Below are positions 56,245 through 64,000 of a stretch of DNA of 64,000 nucleotides, one piece after another; positions within the stretch are counted from its first letter, which is position 1, and each line of letters opens with the position of its first letter. The position numbers and the translations under genes are program-made. Location: assembly GCF_003002815.1 (NCBI RefSeq), contig NZ_PVTF01000001.1, positions 1,214,870-1,278,869 of the forward strand. Direction: 5' to 3'. The DNA comes from Umezawaea tangerina. GTDB taxonomy: Bacteria > Actinomycetota > Actinomycetes > Mycobacteriales > Pseudonocardiaceae. The notes below the pieces were generated by a model. That model saw only the letters and a list, made by a program, of their open reading frames with translations, was not told the origin of the DNA and did no database searches.

Positions 56245-57726
56245 AGTGGCACGTCGCGGCATCAACAACGACAGGCCCGCCCCCACCGCGCACAGCACCG
56301 CGGTGATCAGGAAGATCTCGTGGTACTCCGTCAGCAGCGCGTCGGTGAGCCCCCGCTGGTACGCCTCCAACTGCCCCTTGTACTCCTCCGGCGGCACGCC
56401 GAACGGCAGCGGTGTGTCCAGGGTGGCCGTGAGCTCGCGGAACCGGTGCAGCCCCCAGGCCGTGAGCGCGGCGACCCCCACGAGCATCCCGGTCATCCGC
56501 GCCACGACCACCGCGGCCGACGCCACCCCGTGCTGCGACGACGGCACCACGCGGAGCACCGCGGCGGACACCGGTGCGATCACGACGCCCAGCCCGAGCC
56601 CGGCCACGGCCAGGTCGCGGGTGAGCACGGGAGCGGACACGGAGGCGGGCCACTGGGCGATCAGCACGTACCCGACGGCCGCCACGACGAGGCCGCCGAA
56701 CGACACCCAGCGGTCACCCAGCCGCGAGGCCAGGAAGCCGCCCAGCACCGCGCCCACGGGCAGCGCGACCAGGAAGCGGGCGAGCAGGGACGCGGCCGAG
56801 GCGGAGTCGCGGCCGAGCAGGGTCTGCGCGAACAGCTCCACGTCCACCAGCGTCACCATCAGCGCCGCCCCGGCGAACAGGCTCACCCCGAGGCACGCCA
56901 GGAACGGGCCCATCCGCACGCCCGCGGGGTCCAGCAGCCGGACGGACGCGCGCCGCTCCCACCACAGGAACGCCGCGAACACGACCACGCCGCCGCCGAT
57001 CGCGGGCAGCCCCCACGACGGCAGCACCGAGTGCTCGGGGTCGGGGTTGTACAGGCCCACGACCAGCAGTCCGAGCGCCAGCGCCAGCAGCCCGCCGCCG
57101 ACCACGTCGATCCGCACGGACGTGCGCCGACCGGCGGGGACGGAGAGCTGAACGACGGCCATCGCGATGAGCGCCAGCGGGACGTTGACCCAGAACACCC
57201 ACCGCCAGCTCTGCGGCTCCAGCGACTCGAAGAACGTCCACGCGTTGAACAGCGACGCCAGCCCGACGCCGTAGAGCGTCCCGAGCACGGACCCCAGCTC
57301 CTGCGCCGCCCCGACGACCCCCAACGCCGAGGACCGCCGCGACGACGACCACAGGTCGGCCACCAGGGCCATCGTGACCGGCAGCAGCGCTCCACCGGCC
57401 AGGCCCTGGACCACCCGGCCCGCGACCAGCAGCGGCAGGTCGTCGGCCAACGCCGTCACGACGGAGCCGAGGGCGAACCCGGCCAGGCACAGGTGCAGCA
57501 CGACCCGGCGCCCGAACCGGTCGGACAGCTGCCCGAGCAGCGGCATCCCGGCGACGTACCCGAGCAGGTACCCGGTGACCACGGGCGTGGCCTGCTCCAG
57601 GTGGTTCACCGGGATGCCGAGGTCGCGGACCATGTCGATCAGCACACCGACGACGACGTAGGCGTCCAGCGCGCCGAGCAGTACGGCGACGGCGCCCGCG
57701 CCGATCGCCAGGCGTCGACCGCTCAC
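56206..57726 (-). CDS. MFS transporter, P55/Rv1410c-like
   Basis: The 506-residue protein has 14 predicted membrane segments, beginning [24 protein letters not shown]. The MFS loop motif [12 protein letters not shown] follows helix 2 and [15 protein letters not shown] precedes it. The GTG start overlaps the lprG stop (GTGA). In mycobacteria the LprG-P55 pair exports triacylated lipids and affects drug sensitivity, so a lipid or drug efflux role is likely. The 3' end is part of the 112-bp duplicated segment. Confidence 0.9.
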   Translation of the reverse strand: MSGRRLAIGAGAVAVLLGALDAYVVVGVLIDMVRDLGIPVNHLEQATPVVTGYLLGYVAGMPLLGQLSDRFGRRVVLHLCLAGFALGSVVTALADDLPLLVAGRVVQGLAGGALLPVTMALVADLWSSSRRSSALGVVGAAQELGSVLGTLYGVGLASLFNAWTFFESLEPQSWRWVFWVNVPLALIAMAVVQLSVPAGRRTSVRIDVVGGGLLALALGLLVVGLYNPDPEHSVLPSWGLPAIGGGVVVFAAFLWWERRASVRLLDPAGVRMGPFLACLGVSLFAGAALMVTLVDVELFAQTLLGRDSASAASLLARFLVALPVGAVLGGFLASRLGDRWVSFGGLVVAAVGYVLIAQWPASVSAPVLTRDLAVAGLGLGVVIAPVSAAVLRVVPSSQHGVASAAVVVARMTGMLVGVAALTAWGLHRFRELTATLDTPLPFGVPPEEYKGQLEAYQRGLTDALLTEYHEIFLITAVLCAVGAGLSLLMPRRATTSTSSPSGAVSG

Positions 57727-58382
57727 GCCGGCGGGGTGACTTCGACGGCCTTGTCCAGCTCGGACAGGGTGACCTCGACGGAGCCGCCGGTCAGCTCGAA
57801 CCGGGCGGTCTTGAGCCGGAGGCTGTCCTTGTCCATGGTGAACCGCGAGGCCACGTCGGTGGCGATGCCGGGCACCAGCGAGGCCGCGACGTCCTTGGGG
57901 ACGGTCCCGCTCACGACGGTCGTGCCGCCCTCGGAGCTCTCGGTCTTCGGGTCGCGCACGCTGCGCAGCACCTTCGACACGCCGCGGTCGGGGTTCAGGA
58001 TCGCGGTGGGGTCGTACACCTGGCCCTTCAGCACGGCGGGCAGCTTCTGGAACCCGCCGGTCGGGCCCTTGATGTACAGGTCGCCCTTGGCCAGCACGAA
58101 GTCGACCTCGAGCAGCTGCCCGAACTGGTTCGTCTTCGCCTTGCCCTTCGCGTCGCCCGCGGCGTTGAGGTCGCCGTCGGCGCCCTGGACACCGAGCTGG
58201 GGGAGCTCGCCGTCGACCTTGATGGCGAAGTGGGTGCTCTTCACCCCGGCCATCGCGTCGGCGGACCTGGTGAGCACCTCCTTGGCGTCCGGCAACGAGG
58301 CCGGTGACGGTGTCGACGTGCACGCGGAGACCAGCGTGACGAGTGCGACCAGGGGCCCAACCAGGGCACGACGTGCGGACAT
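57723..58382 (-). CDS. lprG: LppX/LprAFG family lipoprotein
   Basis: The 219-residue protein has a lipobox at LVTLVSAC after a short signal. [40 protein letters not shown] and [17 protein letters not shown] resemble LprG, a periplasmic carrier with a pocket for triacylated lipids. Position directly upstream of, and overlapping, an MFS gene strengthens the LprG reading. ATG 58382 is chosen over one 24 bp upstream because it gives a normal basic n-region. Confidence 0.9.
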   Translation of the reverse strand: MSARRALVGPLVALVTLVSACTSTPSPASLPDAKEVLTRSADAMAGVKSTHFAIKVDGELPQLGVQGADGDLNAAGDAKGKAKTNQFGQLLEVDFVLAKGDLYIKGPTGGFQKLPAVLKGQVYDPTAILNPDRGVSKVLRSVRDPKTESSEGGTTVVSGTVPKDVAASLVPGIATDVASRFTMDKDSLRLKTARFELTGGSVEVTLSELDKAVEVTPPA

Positions 58383-58439
58383 GGGGGGATCGTAGTGCCC
58401 CGACACGCGGCCTTAACGGCCCTTACATAGGCTGCGCAC

Positions 58440-59783
58440 ATGGACCGCCAGCAGGAGTTCGTGCTCCGCACCCTCGAGGAACGCGACATCCGGTTCGTCC
58501 GGCTCTGGTTCACCGACGTCCTCGGCTTCCTGAAGTCCGTGGCAGTGGCCCCCGCCGAGCTCGAGGGGGCCTTCAGCGAGGGCATCGGGTTCGACGGCTC
58601 CGCGATCGAGGGCTTCGCGCGGGTCTTCGAGTCGGACATGGTGGCCAAGCCCGACCCGAGCACGTTCCAGGTGCTGCCGTGGCAGACGCCGGAGGGCACC
58701 AACTACTCGGCGCGGATGTTCTGCGACATCACGATGCCCGACGGCAAGCCGTCGTGGGCCGACCCGAGGCACGTGCTGCGGCGCACCCTGTCGAAGGCCA
58801 GCGAGATGGGCTTCACCTGCTACGTCCACCCGGAGATCGAGTTCTTCCTGCTGAAGAACCTCCCGGCCGACGGCAGCGAGCCCGAGCCCGCGGACAACGG
58901 CGGCTTCTTCGACCAGACCAGCCACGAGACCGCGACGCACTTCCGCCGCCACGCCATCGAGGCGCTGGAGGCCATGGGCATCTCGGTCGAGTTCAGCCAC
59001 CACGAGGGCGCGCCCGGCCAGCAGGAGATCGACCTGCGGTACGCGGACGCGCTGACCATGGCGGACAACGTGATGACGTTCCGCTACCTGGTGAAGGAGG
59101 TCGCGATCACCCAGGGGGTGCGCGCCTCGTTCATGCCCAAGCCGTTCACGAACCAGCCCGGCTCGGGGATGCACACGCACGTCAGCCTGTTCGAGGGCGA
59201 CCGCAACGCGTTCTACGACGCCGAGGACCCCTACCAGCTGTCGGACACCGGCAAGGCGTTCGTCGCGGGCCTGCTCAAGCACGCCCGCGAGATCTCCGGC
59301 GTGACGAACCAGTGGGTGAACTCCTACAAGCGGCTGATCGTCGGCGGTGAGGCCCCCACTGCGGTCTGCTGGGGCCACGCGAACCGCTCCGCGCTGGTGC
59401 GGGTGCCGATGTACTCGCCCGGCAAGTCGGCCTCGCGCCGGGTGGAGATCCGGTCGCTCGACTCGGCGTGCAACCCGTACCTGGCGTACTCGGTGATCCT
59501 GGCCGCGGGCCTGAAGGGCATCCAGGAGGGCTACGAGCTGCCGCCGCCCGCCGAGGACGACGTGTGGTCGCTCACCGACCGCGAGCGCCGGGCCGCCGGG
59601 TACGCGAACCTGCCGCAGAACCTGGGCGAGGCGCTGGCCGAGATGGAGAGCTCGGAGCTGCTCCCCGAGGCGCTCGGCGAGCACGTCTACGACTTCTTCC
59701 TGCGGAACAAGCGCACCGAGTGGGACGCCTACCGACGCAGCGTGACGCCCTACGAGCTCCGCTCCCTGTTGCCGGTCTTGTGA
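58440..59783 (+). CDS. glnA2: Glutamine synthetase, GlnA2 type
   Basis: The 447-residue protein has the GS signatures GIGFDGSAIEGF, YVHPEIEFFLL, FMPKPFTNQPGSGMHTHVSL and NRSALVRVP. It lacks the NLYDLP adenylylation loop; the equivalent place reads GYELPPPAEDDVWSL, as in GlnA2 of mycobacteria and Streptomyces. It makes glutamine from glutamate, ammonia and ATP, probably without adenylyl control. Starts 57 bp from the divergent lprG. Confidence 0.93.
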   Translation: MDRQQEFVLRTLEERDIRFVRLWFTDVLGFLKSVAVAPAELEGAFSEGIGFDGSAIEGFARVFESDMVAKPDPSTFQVLPWQTPEGTNYSARMFCDITMPDGKPSWADPRHVLRRTLSKASEMGFTCYVHPEIEFFLLKNLPADGSEPEPADNGGFFDQTSHETATHFRRHAIEALEAMGISVEFSHHEGAPGQQEIDLRYADALTMADNVMTFRYLVKEVAITQGVRASFMPKPFTNQPGSGMHTHVSLFEGDRNAFYDAEDPYQLSDTGKAFVAGLLKHAREISGVTNQWVNSYKRLIVGGEAPTAVCWGHANRSALVRVPMYSPGKSASRRVEIRSLDSACNPYLAYSVILAAGLKGIQEGYELPPPAEDDVWSLTDRERRAAGYANLPQNLGEALAEMESSELLPEALGEHVYDFFLRNKRTEWDAYRRSVTPYELRSLLPVL

Positions 59784-59842
59784 GCGAAAAACCCGTGTGG
59801 GTGGTCCACAGCGCGCGTCCGGAAAAGCTAGGTTTGCACACC

Positions 59843-62800
59843 GTGACAGAAGTGCCGTCCACAGGTGTCCTGATCGAGCCGGAACCCGAGACCGTCCTCC
59901 TGGCGTGCACGGTGGCCACCGCCGCCGAGCTGCCCGCCGTGAAGGTGCTCTCGAACTCCTTCCTGGCCAAGCACCCGGACGCGAAGTTCATCGCGCTCGT
60001 GGTGGACGCCCCGGCCACCAGCACCGGGCCGGGCCTGATCACGCCGTCCGACCTGGGCGTGGAGGCCGCGGAGCTGGCCGAGCTGGCGACCGCGTGCACG
60101 GCCGCGCAGCTGTGCGCGGTGCTGCGGCCCCGGCTGCTGGAGACGCTGCTCGCGTCCAAGCTGCCGGTGCTCTACCTCGACCCGTGGGTCCAGGTGCTCG
60201 ACTCGGTCAGCGACGTCGTGCTGGCCGCGGTCAAGCGCGGACCGCTGGTGCTGGTGCCGCGCGCGCTGCGGCCGCTGCCCGACGACGGCCTGCGCCCCGA
60301 CCCGGCCGAGCTGCTCGAGACCGGCGTGTTCGACCCCGGCTTCCTGGTGGTCGCGCCCGGCGCCGAGCCGTTCCTGCACAACCTCGCGGGCCAGCTGCGC
60401 CGCACGCCGGACGCGACGAAGGCCGTGCTCGACACGGCTCCCGCGCTGGTCAACCACCACGTGCTGCGCGACTCCACCATCGGCCTGTCGGTGTGGAACG
60501 CCAACCACCGCGAGCTGTCCCGCGGCGAGGACGGCGTGATGACCATCCTCGGCAACCCGCTGCGCACGGTGCACTTCGCCGGCTTCGACCCCAGGCGCCC
60601 GTGGCTGCTGTCGGCCGACTTCGCCGAACGGCCGCGCGTGCTGCTGTCCGAGCACCCGCTGATCGCGGACCTGTGCACGACCTACCGCGCCGAGCTGGTC
60701 ACCCGCGGGTACACGGTGCAGCCGGTGCAGTACGGCTTCGGCGCGCTCGTCGACGGCTCGGTGCTGCCCGACGAGCTGCGCGTGGACTACCGCGAGGCCT
60801 CCCGCCGCAAGGCGCCGCCGCCCGCGTTCGGCCCCGACGGCGGGGCAGCGTTCCTGGCGTGGGCGTGCGAGCCGGTGCCCGACCTGCCCGGCAGCACGCG
60901 CTGGTCGGCGGCGGTGTGGCGGGCTGACGAAACGCTGCGCGGCCAGTTCCCCGACCCGTTCGGCGACGACAGCGCCGAGTTCCGCGAGTGGTGCGCGGGT
61001 GCCGGGGTGGCCAGCGGGCGGATGCCCGTGCCCGCCGTGCCGGGACCGCAACCCGTGGCGCCCGCGCTGCTCGACCAGCTCGGCGTGTCCGTGCTCGGCG
61101 ACGGCCCGGTGGCACGGCTGGTGGAGACCGTGGCGCGCGCGTCCGGACTGCCGACGTCGACCACCGCCGGGTACCCCGTGGTGCTGCGCGCGGGCGGCGA
61201 CGAGCCCGTCCCCGGCGACCGGTTCGTCGTCGACTACGGCCTCGACGCCGGAGCCCACCAGGACCGGCCGACCGCGCACGAGCTGTGGGTGCCCTCGGAG
61301 AGCACGAGGGCGGCCGCCGAGCGCATCGGCGGGCCCACCGTGCGGGTGGTGCCGCTCCCGGTCGTGGACACCGGCGCGCGCGAGGTCCCGGAGGAACGGG
61401 ACGAGGTCGTGTTCGGCGCGCTCGCCGACCACGGCGAGGACCGCGCGGGCAACGTGCTGGGCGCCGTGTCGGCGTTCCTCGGCGCGTTCCCCGACCGCAC
61501 CGACGTGCGGCTGCTGATCTCGGTGACCGGCGCGGCCGAGCACCCCGAGGCCGCCGAACGGCTCCGCCTGGCCACCGCCGCCGACCCGCGGATCGTGCTC
61601 GTCGAGGACGAGCCCGTCCCGGAGACCGTCGACTGCCTCGTCTCGCTGCACCGCGGCGGCGCCTGCGACCGGATCGCCGGCCACGTGGCCGAGCTCGCGG
61701 TGCGCGGCGTCCCGGTGCTGCTCAGCGAGCACGGCGCCGTCGCCGAGCTGTTCGACAAGGACTCCGCCGTGTTCGTCCCGTGCCACCAGGGCGGCGTCGA
61801 ACCGGACGTCCAGGCGGCCGCCAAGCTGATCCGCAGCGTCGCGGGCGACCTGCCCACCGCCGTCGCGATCGGCCTGGCCGGGCGCGAGCACCTCCTGCAC
61901 ACCCGCTCGCTCGCCCGCGTGGCCGACCAGCTGCGCGAACGCGTCGAACACGCTTACCGGGGCTGGCGCGCGCGCCGCTCGGCGGCCAACCCCGCGCAGG
62001 TCGTCGACCCGCTGCGGGCGCTGCACTCGGCCAAGCACGCGCTGCTGCGGCAGCCGGACACCAGCTCCGCCAGCCGCATCCCGATGGCCCCCGCGCTGCG
62101 CAAGGTCGTGCTGCGCGTGCTGGACCACTACGACAACCACATGCGCGAGGTGCTGACCACCCTGGTCGACGGGGTGGAGCGCACCGCGAGCGAGCTCGTC
62201 CGCAGGCAGGACGACATCGACGCCGGGGTCGGCATCGGCGAGCTGGAGATGGTGCGCGCCGAGATCGACCGCGTGGCCGAGCGCCAGGCGCACCTCGGCG
62301 ACCAGCTCGTGGGGACCGACGACGCCGTCGTGCGCAACCGCGCCGACATGGCGGCCCAGGCGCGGCGGCAGCGCGAGATCGAGGACGCGCTGGTCGGCGA
62401 GGCCACCAAGCGCGCGAAGCAGAACGAGGCGCTGGGCCAGCGGCTGGACAAGCTCACCCACGCGCTCGACCGCACCCTGGACCGGATCGACACGCTGGAG
62501 TCGAAGGTCGTGGAGGTGCTGCGCGACCGCGACCACCGGCTCGACGCCGGGGTGCGCGCGGCCAGCCAGGCCCAGTCGACCGCGGACGCGCTGCGCCGGG
62601 TCGTCGTGCGCGAGCACGAACGGCACAGCGAGAGCGAGCCCGACGTGCGCAGCTCCCTGGTGCTCTCCGACGTGGGCCTGCTGCGGCTGCCCGCCGACGA
62701 CGCGTTCATGCTGCCGCTGCTGTCGAGCAACGGGGTGTGGGAGCCGGAGCTGTCCGAGCTGGTCGACTCCCTGGTCGAGCCGGACGGCGTCTTCCTCGAC

Positions 62801-63475
62801 GTCGGCGCGTACATCGGCTACCAGACGATCCGGATGCTCGGCAGGCTCGGCACCAGCGGCGCGGTGGTCGCGGTCGAGCCGTCGTCGGCCGCGATGGAGC
62901 TGCTGCGGCACAACGTCGAGGTGAACCTGCCGGACCGCATCGGCGAGCGGCTCGTCGTCGTGCAGGCCGCGGCGTGGGAGAGCGCGGGCGAGCTGCGCGG
63001 CGACCCCGCGTTGACCGGGGGCATCTCGGTCGCGCCGCTGGAGGAGGACGCGCCCGCCGAGGTGACCCGCGTGCGAGCGGTCCGGCTGGACAAGGAGCTC
63101 GAGGAGATGCCGCAGCTCCACGGCATGAAGCTGTCCGTGGTGCGGGTGGACGCCCCCGGCCGTGGGCATCGCGCTCTCGCCGGCCTCGTGCGGTTGCTGC
63201 GCAAGGACCGGCCGCACGTGTTCCTGGAGTTCTCCGCGTCGGCGACCGCGGGATTCGGCGACGACCCGGTGACGGTGCTCAAGGAGTTCCGCATGTGGGG
63301 GTACGACCTGGTGCCGGTGGCGACCAGGCAGCCCGCGCTCCCGGAGCAGATCGTGTCGGCGATGGAAGGTCTCCGGTCGATCACGTTGTGGTTGCGGCCG
63401 AGGCCCGTGCAGGCGAAGAAGCCCGGTCCGGAGGTCGCCGTACCCGTGCGGCAGGCCGCTGACCAGCCGATTTGA
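59843..63475 (+). CDS. Large fusion: glycosyltransferase-like N terminus, coiled coil, FkbM methyltransferase
   Basis: The 1210-residue protein begins with VLLACTVATAAELPAVKVLSNSFLAKHPDAKF, which resembles the opening strand and helix of GT-A-like transferases that act on sugar-decorated surfaces. A middle part (about 340-720) looks like a GT-B-type nucleotide-sugar module (VVPLPVVDTGAREVPEERDEVVFG). A coiled coil spans about 750-905. FkbM methyltransferase (VFLDVGAYIGYQTIRML, VVAVEPSSAAMELLRHN) occupies 980-1150. Glycan assembly with O-methylation is likely. GTG 59780, overlapping the glnA2 stop, is an alternative start. Confidence 0.75.
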   Translation: MTEVPSTGVLIEPEPETVLLACTVATAAELPAVKVLSNSFLAKHPDAKFIALVVDAPATSTGPGLITPSDLGVEAAELAELATACTAAQLCAVLRPRLLETLLASKLPVLYLDPWVQVLDSVSDVVLAAVKRGPLVLVPRALRPLPDDGLRPDPAELLETGVFDPGFLVVAPGAEPFLHNLAGQLRRTPDATKAVLDTAPALVNHHVLRDSTIGLSVWNANHRELSRGEDGVMTILGNPLRTVHFAGFDPRRPWLLSADFAERPRVLLSEHPLIADLCTTYRAELVTRGYTVQPVQYGFGALVDGSVLPDELRVDYREASRRKAPPPAFGPDGGAAFLAWACEPVPDLPGSTRWSAAVWRADETLRGQFPDPFGDDSAEFREWCAGAGVASGRMPVPAVPGPQPVAPALLDQLGVSVLGDGPVARLVETVARASGLPTSTTAGYPVVLRAGGDEPVPGDRFVVDYGLDAGAHQDRPTAHELWVPSESTRAAAERIGGPTVRVVPLPVVDTGAREVPEERDEVVFGALADHGEDRAGNVLGAVSAFLGAFPDRTDVRLLISVTGAAEHPEAAERLRLATAADPRIVLVEDEPVPETVDCLVSLHRGGACDRIAGHVAELAVRGVPVLLSEHGAVAELFDKDSAVFVPCHQGGVEPDVQAAAKLIRSVAGDLPTAVAIGLAGREHLLHTRSLARVADQLRERVEHAYRGWRARRSAANPAQVVDPLRALHSAKHALLRQPDTSSASRIPMAPALRKVVLRVLDHYDNHMREVLTTLVDGVERTASELVRRQDDIDAGVGIGELEMVRAEIDRVAERQAHLGDQLVGTDDAVVRNRADMAAQARRQREIEDALVGEATKRAKQNEALGQRLDKLTHALDRTLDRIDTLESKVVEVLRDRDHRLDAGVRAASQAQSTADALRRVVVREHERHSESEPDVRSSLVLSDVGLLRLPADDAFMLPLLSSNGVWEPELSELVDSLVEPDGVFLDVGAYIGYQTIRMLGRLGTSGAVVAVEPSSAAMELLRHNVEVNLPDRIGERLVVVQAAAWESAGELRGDPALTGGISVAPLEEDAPAEVTRVRAVRLDKELEEMPQLHGMKLSVVRVDAPGRGHRALAGLVRLLRKDRPHVFLEFSASATAGFGDDPVTVLKEFRMWGYDLVPVATRQPALPEQIVSAMEGLRSITLWLRPRPVQAKKPGPEVAVPVRQAADQPI

Positions 63476-63500
63476 CTTCTGCACGCGCCATGCGTAACTT
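63472..63500 (+). promoter_or_regulatory. rRNA operon promoter candidate P1
   Basis: TTGACT, 17 bp, TAACTT. The -35 box overlaps the stop codon of the FkbM fusion gene. Confidence 0.6.
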
Positions 63501-63538
63501 TCTCCAAGTCGCACGAGCCACACCGGGTCGAGCGGGGG

Positions 63539-63567
63539 TTGACCCCGCGTTCCGAACCGAGTAGCAT
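63539..63567 (+). promoter_or_regulatory. rRNA operon promoter candidate P2
   Basis: TTGACC, 17 bp, TAGCAT. It fits the housekeeping-sigma consensus and lies in the 525-bp spacer upstream of the rRNA leader. Confidence 0.6.
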
Positions 63568-63708
63568 CTGTGGCCGCCCCCGAACTAAAACTTTCAAGCC
63601 ATATGCGCTGTGCGCCAATGTGACGTGGAAGTGGCGGATCGGATAGAACTTCCCAGAACTAAATGAACTCCAGTTCCTTGCTGGGCCGGTTTCCTCCAAG
63701 AGGCCGAT

Positions 63709-63738
63709 TTGACAAGGGAAATGCGGTTCGGATAGCGT
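63709..63738 (+). promoter_or_regulatory. rRNA operon promoter candidate P3
   Basis: TTGACA, 18 bp, TAGCGT. The context GGCCGATTTGACAAGG is repeated at P4. Confidence 0.75.
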
Positions 63739-63803
63739 CTGGAACATAGAAAACTGAATGCGAAGCGAGTTTCTGCTGAGCGAAACGGCCCGAACCGGCC
63801 GAT

Positions 63804-63833
63804 TTGACAAGGCGAAAACGGAGTTGCTAAGCT
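63804..63833 (+). promoter_or_regulatory. rRNA operon promoter candidate P4
   Basis: TTGACA, 18 bp, TAAGCT, with the same upstream context as P3. It is the promoter nearest the leader. Confidence 0.8.
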
Positions 63834-63916
63834 TCAGACACAAACGAAATGCCGAAACAAAACAAGCGCCCTCGCTTGAATCACTCGAAATGAGCGGTTC
63901 GAAACGGTGTGCGCGT

Positions 63917-63940
63917 GTTCTTTGAGAACTCAACAGCGTG
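63917..63940 (+). promoter_or_regulatory. boxA-type antitermination/processing region of the rRNA leader
   Basis: TGTTCTTTGAGAACTCAACA is the characteristic actinobacterial pre-16S leader sequence that follows the last rRNA promoter and contains boxA. The 16S gene itself would begin beyond base 64000. Confidence 0.85.
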
Positions 63941-64000
63941 CCGAATAGCCAGTAACTTATATGAACCCAGTCAATGGGTTTCCTTTGAGATTGAACTGGA

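Noticed and set aside
55767..56246. Plus-strand frame ending in the hydrolase C-terminal peptide
   Set aside because: It arises because the duplicated 112 bp follows antisense DUF3800 sequence in frame; there is no start signal or hydrolase core.
59828..63523. Open frame of 1231 codons antisense to the FkbM fusion gene
   Set aside because: Low-complexity His/Arg/Gln-rich translation without domains; the plus strand carries recognisable methyltransferase motifs.
63940..64000. Start of 16S rRNA inside the window
   Set aside because: The expected GAGTTTGATC start is not reached; only leader sequence is present.

Overview
The window is high-GC actinobacterial chromosome. Dense genes joined by GTGA or ATGA stop/start overlaps, an actinobacterial-type RNase P RNA and rRNA leader, an LprG/MFS pair, GlnA2, a two-domain LysX and an F420-dependent reductase all point to Actinobacteria. 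The gene content suggests a filamentous Pseudonocardiales relative such as Actinosynnema, Saccharothrix or Lentzea; that placement is inference. From general knowledge of M. tuberculosis, several genes match its Rv2222c-Rv2236c region: glnA2, a CaeA-like exported hydrolase, panB, RNase H/CobC fusion, zinc-ribbon protein, Nif3-like, cobC-like, low-molecular-weight tyrosine phosphatase, SURF1 and cobD. Here that block is broken up by accessory islands.

Layout. 1-7.2 kb: end of a DUF2207-like membrane protein, an M16 peptidase pair overlapping nudC, an NmrA-like/MarR divergent pair, and a TetR/peroxiredoxin divergent pair with twin perfect operators. 7.2-11.8 kb: two secreted glycosidases (GH18 and GH30, each with a ricin-type lectin domain) divergent from a ROK regulator. 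11.8-19.9 kb: a type II Wadjet-like defence operon jetA-jetB-jetC, followed by what looks like a truncated jetD and an array of tiny hairpins. 20-30.8 kb: cobD, SURF1, a DUF1349-like protein, SDR and hydrolase genes with a divergent WYL regulator, the phosphatase, a polyprenyl diphosphate synthase, and the tightly coupled cobC-like, nif3-like, zinc-ribbon and RNase H/phosphatase genes. 31.4-34 kb: a methyltransferase, an FMN reductase and rnpB. 34.5-43 kb: a ribbon-helix-helix-like protein and a seven-gene cluster resembling a minimal Gram-positive type IV secretion/conjugation machine, with no relaxase or coupling protein visible. 43.4-55.7 kb: RNB nuclease, F420 reductase, metal-receptor protein, panB, VOC and hydrolase genes, lysX, nadE and an exported hydrolase lipoprotein. 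55.6-56.25 kb: a 112-bp direct duplication flanking a DUF3800 gene fragment. 56.2-63.5 kb: MFS/LprG pair, glnA2 and a 1210-residue glycosyltransferase-like/FkbM methyltransferase fusion. The last 0.5 kb is the promoter and leader region of an rRNA operon whose 16S gene lies beyond the window.

The most unusual material is non-coding. Four copies of a 116-120 bp palindromic element share an identical 42-bp core while their arms differ but stay complementary. Each copy lies downstream of a gene and is oriented so that its hairpin plus T5 tract could terminate that gene. Two further composite elements carry runs of GCGNAGC mini-hairpins ending in a 24-26 bp stem-loop. One of these directly follows the shortened jetD. 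No tRNA gene, complete insertion sequence or CRISPR array was seen.
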